Shown here: positions 6,096 through 9,877 of the stretch, one piece after another
Layout: the number at the start of each line of letters is the position of its first letter
Numbering within the stretch: the first letter of the stretch is position 1
Made by a program: the position numbers and the translations under genes
Notes under the pieces: generated by a model
Told to the model about the DNA's origin: nothing
What the model saw: only the letters and a program-made list of their open reading frames with translations
Database searches by the model: none
Assembly: GCA_024762735.1 (NCBI GenBank)
Contig: JANTGU010000056.1
Location: 1-9,877 of the forward strand
Direction: 5' to 3'
DNA from: Bacteroidales bacterium
GTDB lineage: Bacteria > Bacteroidota > Bacteroidia > Bacteroidales > F082
Length of the DNA stretch: 9,877 nucleotides

Positions 6096-7481
6096 ATGAA
6101 CAATAAAAAGCTTTTACTCATTAACCCGGTATCCTCCCTTAGGAAAGGATTCACTTTGAGCCAGGATGCCATGTACCCGCCGTTGGCACTGGGGATATTG
6201 GCAGCTTTGACGCCCGATGATTGGAATATTGAAATATTTGATGAAAACTTTGAAACCTTTGATAAACTTATTGATGCCGACCTGGTGGCGCTGACCTCTT
6301 TTACCTCGTCGGCCTATCGCGCCTACGAAATTGCTTCGGTTTACAAAAAGGCCGGTATTCCCGTGGTGATGGGTGGCATTCACGCCAGCATGGTGCCGAA
6401 AGAGGCTAGTGAATATGTTGATGTGGTGGGGGTAGGCGAAGCCGAGAGCTACTGGGAAAGTATTATCAGTGATTTTGAAACGGGGCAGCTGAAACCGTTT
6501 TATTATGGTGATCGCCTTTCGATGGATAAAATGCCCTTTGCCCGGCACGACCTGTTTCATAAAAATTACACCATCGATAGCATTCAAACCACACGAGGTT
6601 GCCCGTTTAGTTGCAGCTTTTGTACGGTTACTGCTTTCAACGGCTCTTCATACAGGATGCGCCCGGTGGAGGATGTGCTGGATGAAATAGAGATGGTTAC
6701 CACGGACAGGATCTTTTTTATTGATGATAACCTGGTGGGCTACTCTAAAAAATCGAAAGCCCATGCCAAGGCTATTTTGCAGGGCATGATCGATCGGGGT
6801 ATTAAAAAAGAGTGGTGGACGCAATGCTCGCTAAACGTGGCTGATGATGAGGAGGTGCTTGAGCTGTTTGCCAAGAGTGGCTGTCGCATGATTTTTATCG
6901 GCATTGAAGCCGAAACGGCCGAGGGACTTCAGGATACCAATAAAAAACTCAACGCCCGGATGGGTTTTGATAAATATACCGAGGCGTTTAACAAGATTCA
7001 TAAACATGGCATGTCGGTGTTGGGGTCGTTTATTTTTGGTCTTGACAGCGACAGCGTGGAGTCGCTTCATAATCGGAAGCGATATATTATTGATAATGCC
7101 ATCGACAGCTACCAAACCGGAATTTTAACGCCGCTCCCGGGTACCAAAATGTACCGTGAGTTTGAGGAGCAGGACAGAATCATCAAAAAAGATTATCCGA
7201 AGGACTGGCAATATTACAGCATTGAAGATGTGGTGATGAAGCCGGCCCGGATGGATGCCGAAACCCTGAAAAATACCATGAAGGATGTGTGGATGGAGTT
7301 GTACGATAAAAAAACGGTGTATCGTAAATTCATGAGAACCCTGAAAGAAACCAAAAATGTAAAAACCTCTTCGTGGGCGCTTACCACCAATCTGGTGTAT
7401 CGGGCCATGGTAGGGGAGGTTTTTGGCTTCGAGACCTTTTCGATCGAAGATATACTTGGAAAAAATTTCCCTTCCAAATAG
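6096..7481 (+). CDS. B12-binding-type radical SAM protein, paralogue B
   Basis: A 461-residue paralogue of the upstream gene, collinear over its whole length and about half identical by eye, starting 9 bp after its stop, so the two are surely cotranscribed. It has the same order: B12-binding domain (KKLLLINP, YPPLALG, VVMGGIH, VGVGEAESYW), then Cys169, Cys173 and Cys176 of the cluster motif (CPFSCSFC, preceded by TTRG), then FIDDNLVGYSKKS and LTPLPGTKMYREF. The stretch around the cluster and the AFNG and RPV segments is the best conserved; the last ~25 residues differ in length and sequence. Keeping both copies intact, each with all three cysteines, implies two distinct reactions, two successive steps on one substrate, or a complex. 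The substrate is unknown. The stop codon is the left boundary of the repeat-rich gap. Confidence 0.92.
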   Translation: MNNKKLLLINPVSSLRKGFTLSQDAMYPPLALGILAALTPDDWNIEIFDENFETFDKLIDADLVALTSFTSSAYRAYEIASVYKKAGIPVVMGGIHASMVPKEASEYVDVVGVGEAESYWESIISDFETGQLKPFYYGDRLSMDKMPFARHDLFHKNYTIDSIQTTRGCPFSCSFCTVTAFNGSSYRMRPVEDVLDEIEMVTTDRIFFIDDNLVGYSKKSKAHAKAILQGMIDRGIKKEWWTQCSLNVADDEEVLELFAKSGCRMIFIGIEAETAEGLQDTNKKLNARMGFDKYTEAFNKIHKHGMSVLGSFIFGLDSDSVESLHNRKRYIIDNAIDSYQTGILTPLPGTKMYREFEEQDRIIKKDYPKDWQYYSIEDVVMKPARMDAETLKNTMKDVWMELYDKKTVYRKFMRTLKETKNVKTSSWALTTNLVYRAMVGEVFGFETFSIEDILGKNFPSK

Positions 7482-7483
7482 GT

Positions 7484-7501
7484 TGCTTATTTTTGTAAGC
7501 A
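7484..7501 (+). terminator. Weak hairpin just after radical SAM paralogue B
   Basis: TGCTTA and TAAGCA form a perfect 6-bp stem with a 6-nt T-rich loop, 3 bp after the stop codon. It is A/T-rich and not followed by a T-run, so it is a poor intrinsic terminator. It is the closest structure to the gene end on that strand. Confidence 0.25.
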
Positions 7502-7526
7502 TTCATTAAAAACTAAGTAGAATTAC

Positions 7527-7544
7527 TTACCCCGGCAGGGGTAA
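7527..7544 (+). terminator. Hairpin TTACCCC-GGCA-GGGGTAA
   Basis: A perfect 7-bp stem with a 4-nt loop, 46 bp after the stop of radical SAM paralogue B. It is a stronger stem than the one at 7484 but is followed by AAATC, not a T-run. It may instead be the first unit of the repeat island that follows. Confidence 0.3.
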
Positions 7545-7558
7545 AATCTTATAGCCCG

Positions 7559-7576
7559 TCCCGATAGCTATCGGGA
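7559..7576. repeat. 18-bp perfect palindrome TCCCGATAGCTATCGGGA
   Basis: The sequence equals its own reverse complement over all 18 bases. In my recollection this kind of GATAGCTATC palindrome recurs between genes in Bacteroidota, which would make it a dispersed element and not an operator for the adjacent gene. That count cannot be made from one window. Confidence 0.6.
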
Positions 7577-7621
7577 TTAACCCCGGGTAATAAAAAAGTA
7601 CAATTTGTTTTGGCGCCTGCC

Positions 7622-7700
7622 CCCGCCCGAACGATGTTCAGTCGGGCGGGCGTACCAAACGGTACCTGCCCGAATGGGGTCCGGCGGGCGTTCGGGCGGG
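7622..7700. repeat. GC-rich repeat cluster with three hairpins
   Basis: CCCGCCCGA (7622-7630) pairs perfectly with TCGGGCGGG (7642-7650) across an 11-nt loop. GTACC and GGTAC (7652-7656, 7661-7665) form a second small stem. GCCCGAA (7668-7674) pairs with TTCGGGC (7691-7697). TCGGGCGGG occurs again at 7692-7700 as a direct repeat, so the first arm has two possible partners. The base composition is far more GC-rich than the flanking genes. Small frames through this block are by-products of the repeats, not genes. Confidence 0.65.
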
Positions 7701-7701
7701 G

Positions 7702-7750
7702 GATTTTTGCCCACTGCCCTGAGCCTGTCGAAGGGGCGGAAGCAAAAATC
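7702..7750. repeat. Hairpin element carrying the CCCTGAGCCTGTCGAAGGG repeat
   Basis: Perfect 9-bp arms GATTTTTGC (7702-7710) and GCAAAAATC (7742-7750) enclose an inner GCCC/GGGC stem (7716-7719, 7734-7737) with CCCTGAGCCTGTCGAAGGG at its centre (7717-7735). This core is a widespread dispersed repeat in environmental bacterial genomes; its chance translations include PEPVEG, STGSGQ and FDRLRA, all of which appear in the spurious frames here. The layout suggests a discrete REP-like unit. Confidence 0.6.
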
Positions 7751-7861
7751 ATGACAAAACAAGAAATAGGCAAGGTTGCCTTAAATATGGTCGTGATACT
7801 TTTCACCAATCCTTGGTTAATAACAAACTTTTTTCCTTAAGAATGCTGTTTTTTATGTGCC

Positions 7862-7869
7862 TATTTTTA
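7862..7869 (+). promoter_or_regulatory. Weak -7 box for the PhoH gene
   Basis: TATTTTTA differs from TAnnTTTG at the last base and ends 21 bp before the ATG at 7891. It lies just inside the right arm of the 13-bp inverted repeat. It is the best-placed candidate I found, but the region is A/T-rich. Confidence 0.2.
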
Positions 7870-7890
7870 ACAAAATAAGCAACCTCAATT

Positions 7891-9231
7891 ATGGCAGCAA
7901 AACTATCGGCAAAGGCAGAAAAGATTTTCGTACTCGATACTTCGGTAATCCTGTACAATCACAACGCTATTTTAAGTTTTGAAGAAAACGACGTGGCCAT
8001 TCCCATCACCGTGCTCGAAGAGCTGGATAGTTTTAAAAAGGGAAACGACACGAAAAACTTTGAAGCGCGCGAGTTCATCAGGTTCATGGATAAAATTTCC
8101 GGTAAAACCGCCATGACCAACTGGCGCAGGATTAACGGGCCTGATAAAGGACGTTTTCGTGTGGTGATGAACGAAAAGAGTAAAAAGGATGCCCGCCAGG
8201 TTTTTGGCGACAACAAACCGGATCATCGAATATTGAATGCCGCCCTTAAACTGCGGGAAGATCATCCCGAGAAAAAGGTTATCCTGGTGAGCAAGGATAT
8301 TAACCTGCGTCTTAAAGCCAAAGCGCTTAACCTGAATGCCGAAGATTTTGAAACCGGAAAAATTCAGAATATTGATGAGCTATACACGGGTAAAAGTTTG
8401 CTTGAAGGAGTAAAACCCGAGGTAATCGATAAACTGTACACAGAAGGTTTTTGCTCGATAGATGAGTTGAATATTGAAGAACCTAGTCCCAACCATTATT
8501 TTATATTGAAAAGTGAGAATGCCTCGGCACTTGCTTTTTATAATCCTGTTACCAAGCGCATAGAGCGAGTGGGCAAACAGCCGGTGTCGCGTATTATGCC
8601 ACGCAATGCCGAGCAGGTTTTTGCATTGCATGCTTTGTTAAATCCCGAGGTAAAACTGGTAACCCTGCAAGGGGTAGCGGGAACCGGAAAAACCCTGTTG
8701 GCTTTGGCTGGTGCCTGGGAGCAGCGCAGGAATTTCAAACAGATTTATCTTTCACGACCCATCGTGCCGTTAAGTAATAAAGATATTGGCTACCTGCCCG
8801 GTGATATTACTTCTAAAATAAACCCTTACATGGAACCGCTGTGGGATAACCTGAAATTTATTCAAAACCAGTATGGCGAGATGGATAAGGAGTACAAACG
8901 GATTTCCGATGCCATCGAAAGCGAAAAATTACTCATCACACCTCTTACTTATATTCGCGGGCGCAGCATCTCTAACATCTTTTTTATTGTGGATGAAGCG
9001 CAAAACCTCACTCCGCACGAAGTAAAAACCATCATCACCCGTGCCGGCGAAAACACCAAAATTGTTTTTACCGGCGACATCTATCAAATAGACACCCCTT
9101 ATCTTGATTCACAATCCAACGGGCTGTCGGTGTTGATTGACAGAATTCATCAACAGGGAATCTATGCGCATGTTCAATTGGAAAAGGGAGAGCGTTCGGA
9201 ACTGGCAAACCTGGCCAACGAGTTGTTATAA
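7891..9231 (+). CDS. PhoH family protein: PIN ribonuclease domain plus PhoH ATPase
   Basis: A 446-residue two-domain protein of the YlaK/PhoH2 type. The N-terminal PIN domain (about residues 11-155) shows the acidic set expected for a metal-dependent ribonuclease: Asp16 (VLDTS), Glu44/45 (VLEELD), Asp111 (PDHRIL) and Asp136 (SKDINL). The C-terminal PhoH domain (about 235-446) has Walker A GVAGTGKT (261-268), a Walker B-type FIVDEAQNLTP (365-375) and TGDIYQID (394-401). PhoH2 proteins studied elsewhere couple ATP-driven RNA unwinding to cleavage, in the cytoplasm. Some mycobacterial versions pair with a small upstream antitoxin gene; none is visible here, where 409 bp of repeats lie upstream, so this is probably a stand-alone housekeeping version. 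The start is the first ATG in frame, with no Shine-Dalgarno sequence. All motifs look intact. Confidence 0.95.
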   Translation: MAAKLSAKAEKIFVLDTSVILYNHNAILSFEENDVAIPITVLEELDSFKKGNDTKNFEAREFIRFMDKISGKTAMTNWRRINGPDKGRFRVVMNEKSKKDARQVFGDNKPDHRILNAALKLREDHPEKKVILVSKDINLRLKAKALNLNAEDFETGKIQNIDELYTGKSLLEGVKPEVIDKLYTEGFCSIDELNIEEPSPNHYFILKSENASALAFYNPVTKRIERVGKQPVSRIMPRNAEQVFALHALLNPEVKLVTLQGVAGTGKTLLALAGAWEQRRNFKQIYLSRPIVPLSNKDIGYLPGDITSKINPYMEPLWDNLKFIQNQYGEMDKEYKRISDAIESEKLLITPLTYIRGRSISNIFFIVDEAQNLTPHEVKTIITRAGENTKIVFTGDIYQIDTPYLDSQSNGLSVLIDRIHQQGIYAHVQLEKGERSELANLANELL

Positions 9232-9264
9232 TCAGATTCTCAAAAACTCCTGCTAGCACCAATA

Positions 9265-9877
9265 CTACTTGTGGGCTGCTTCAATTCTTTTAATGCCCTG
9301 TTTGGCTTTATCTTTAATACTGGTTTCGTACTCGTCAAAGTCCAGGCTTCGGCATAATTGATAGTATTTTAATGCCATGGGAAAATTTTGTTCCATTTCA
9401 AAAATATTGCCCAGCTGCAAAGCCGCGTTACCGGCAAAATAGCGCGTGGAGGTTTTGCCCTTTTCAATGGTTTTGGTGTAGTAATTTTTGGCGCTTTTAA
9501 CATGATGGCTCTTTTGTTCAATGCGTCCCAGGCGGTACAGCCTCTCCAGTTTGTCTTCACTGGTAAAGCGAGAGCTGTCGGTATTTTTCAGCACTTGCCC
9601 GGCTTCGGCATTGTACCCGCCATCAAAAAGCAGTCGGGCTTTTATCAGCGTAACATTGGGTATTTTTGAAAGCTGTGCTTCCTTTTGGGCTTCTTTGTCG
9701 GCATCTACATCCGTTGTGCCTGTCTGCAAAACTTTTTTCATCGAAACAGAATAACCGGAAGTGTCACCCTGTATTAAATAGCACCAGGAGGTTTTTCGCC
9801 AGGCATCTTTTATGAAATTGACACCGGGAAAATGGGTCGCGAAATAACGGTAATCATCTGATGCCTCGGAATCTAAT
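9265..9877 (-). CDS. TPR-containing protein, C-terminal part (truncated by window edge)
   Basis: The frame is open from the right edge of the window to the stop at 9265, giving 203 visible residues; the N-terminus lies outside. The ATG at 9741 is only an internal Met, since the frame continues upstream without a stop (DDYRYFATHFPGVNFIKDAW and onward). The sequence shows helical TPR-like repeats: a block around ARLLFDGGYNAEAGQVLKN, another around LERLYRLGRIEQKSHHVKSA with KNYYTKTIEKG, and a last one around NAALQLGNIFEMEQNFPMAL. The stretch from LIKARLLFDGGY to the end resembles C-termini I associate with Bacteroidota TPR/DUF3808-like proteins; that family name is a recollection. Such repeats usually mediate protein contacts; no enzymatic motif is seen. 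The gene converges on the PhoH gene with 33 bp between the stops. Confidence 0.8.
   Translation of the reverse strand, partial: LDSEASDDYRYFATHFPGVNFIKDAWRKTSWCYLIQGDTSGYSVSMKKVLQTGTTDVDADKEAQKEAQLSKIPNVTLIKARLLFDGGYNAEAGQVLKNTDSSRFTSEDKLERLYRLGRIEQKSHHVKSAKNYYTKTIEKGKTSTRYFAGNAALQLGNIFEMEQNFPMALKYYQLCRSLDFDEYETSIKDKAKQGIKRIEAAHK

Larger units (their letters stand above)
7481..7884. repeat. 404-bp intergenic segment bounded by a 13-bp inverted repeat
   Basis: GGTTGCTTATTTT at 7481-7493 is repeated exactly in inverse orientation at 7872-7884 (AAAATAAGCAACC), and the pair nearly fills the space between the radical SAM and PhoH genes. A second, imperfect inverted pair lies inside (AGCATTCATTAA at 7498-7509; TTAAGAATGCT at 7837-7847). 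This resembles the ends of a small non-coding mobile element. However, no target-site duplication is visible in the flanks and there is no transposase, so a mobile origin is only a possibility. Confidence 0.35.

Noticed and set aside
7125..7502. 125-residue minus-strand frame over the end of radical SAM paralogue B
   Set aside because: It is antisense to a conserved coding region, and its protein has no recognisable features.
7768..7781. AGGCAAGGTTGCCT inverted repeat upstream of the PhoH gene
   Set aside because: The 6-bp arms have a 2-bp spacer, too tight for an RNA hairpin, and nothing links them to a known operator. They may be part of the repeat-rich segment.
7549..7840. Small frames on both strands (7549-7809 -, 7577-7762 -, 7610-7840 +)
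   Set aside because: They run through the palindromic repeats and contain the PEPVEG, STGSGQ and FDRLRA peptides that result from chance translation of the dispersed repeat.
9265..9741. Complete 158-residue gene starting at the ATG at 9741
   Set aside because: The same frame stays open from 9741 to the window edge with gene-like sequence, so 9741 is an internal Met of a longer protein.

Overview
The window reads as chromosomal DNA of a member of the Bacteroidota. Four candidate promoters match or nearly match the phylum's -7 box TAnnTTTG, most genes lack a Shine-Dalgarno sequence and start after A/T-rich leaders, and one intergenic region carries the dispersed 'CCCTGAGCCTGTCGAAGGG' repeat. 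Gene content fits too: a long-chain polyprenyl diphosphate synthase, a PIN-PhoH ATPase and a TPR protein. I cannot name the genus. No rRNA, tRNA, CRISPR array, phage gene or transposase gene was seen.

Layout. Positions 1-563 (-) hold the N-terminal part of an unrecognised protein that runs off the left edge. Positions 678-1652 (-) encode a polyprenyl diphosphate synthase. It is divergent from a small radical SAM protein at 1700-2476 (+), which meets the next operon tail to tail with 4 bp between. Positions 4453-2481 (-) form a three-gene operon: acyl carrier protein, membrane-anchored family 2 glycosyltransferase, and an 11-bp-overlapping GNAT acyltransferase. Divergent from it, across a 229-bp regulatory gap, two paralogous cobalamin-binding-type radical SAM enzymes lie in tandem (4683-6086 and 6096-7481, +). 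A 409-bp gap (7482-7890) is a GC-rich island of inverted repeats, bounded by a 13-bp inverted repeat. It precedes a PIN-PhoH gene (7891-9231, +), which converges on a TPR protein truncated by the right edge (9265-9877, -).

How the genes may work together. The polyprenyl synthase, the radical SAM protein at 1700 and PhoH look like ordinary chromosomal genes. The centre of interest is the divergent locus at 2481-7481. It joins a dedicated carrier protein, a GtrB/ArnC-like glycosyltransferase likely to work on a polyprenyl-phosphate sugar, a GNAT whose cofactor loop looks degenerate, and two B12-type radical SAM enzymes. Together they could build or decorate an acylated or methylated glycan or lipid. 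That is inference from gene neighbourhood; the chemistry cannot be read from the sequence.
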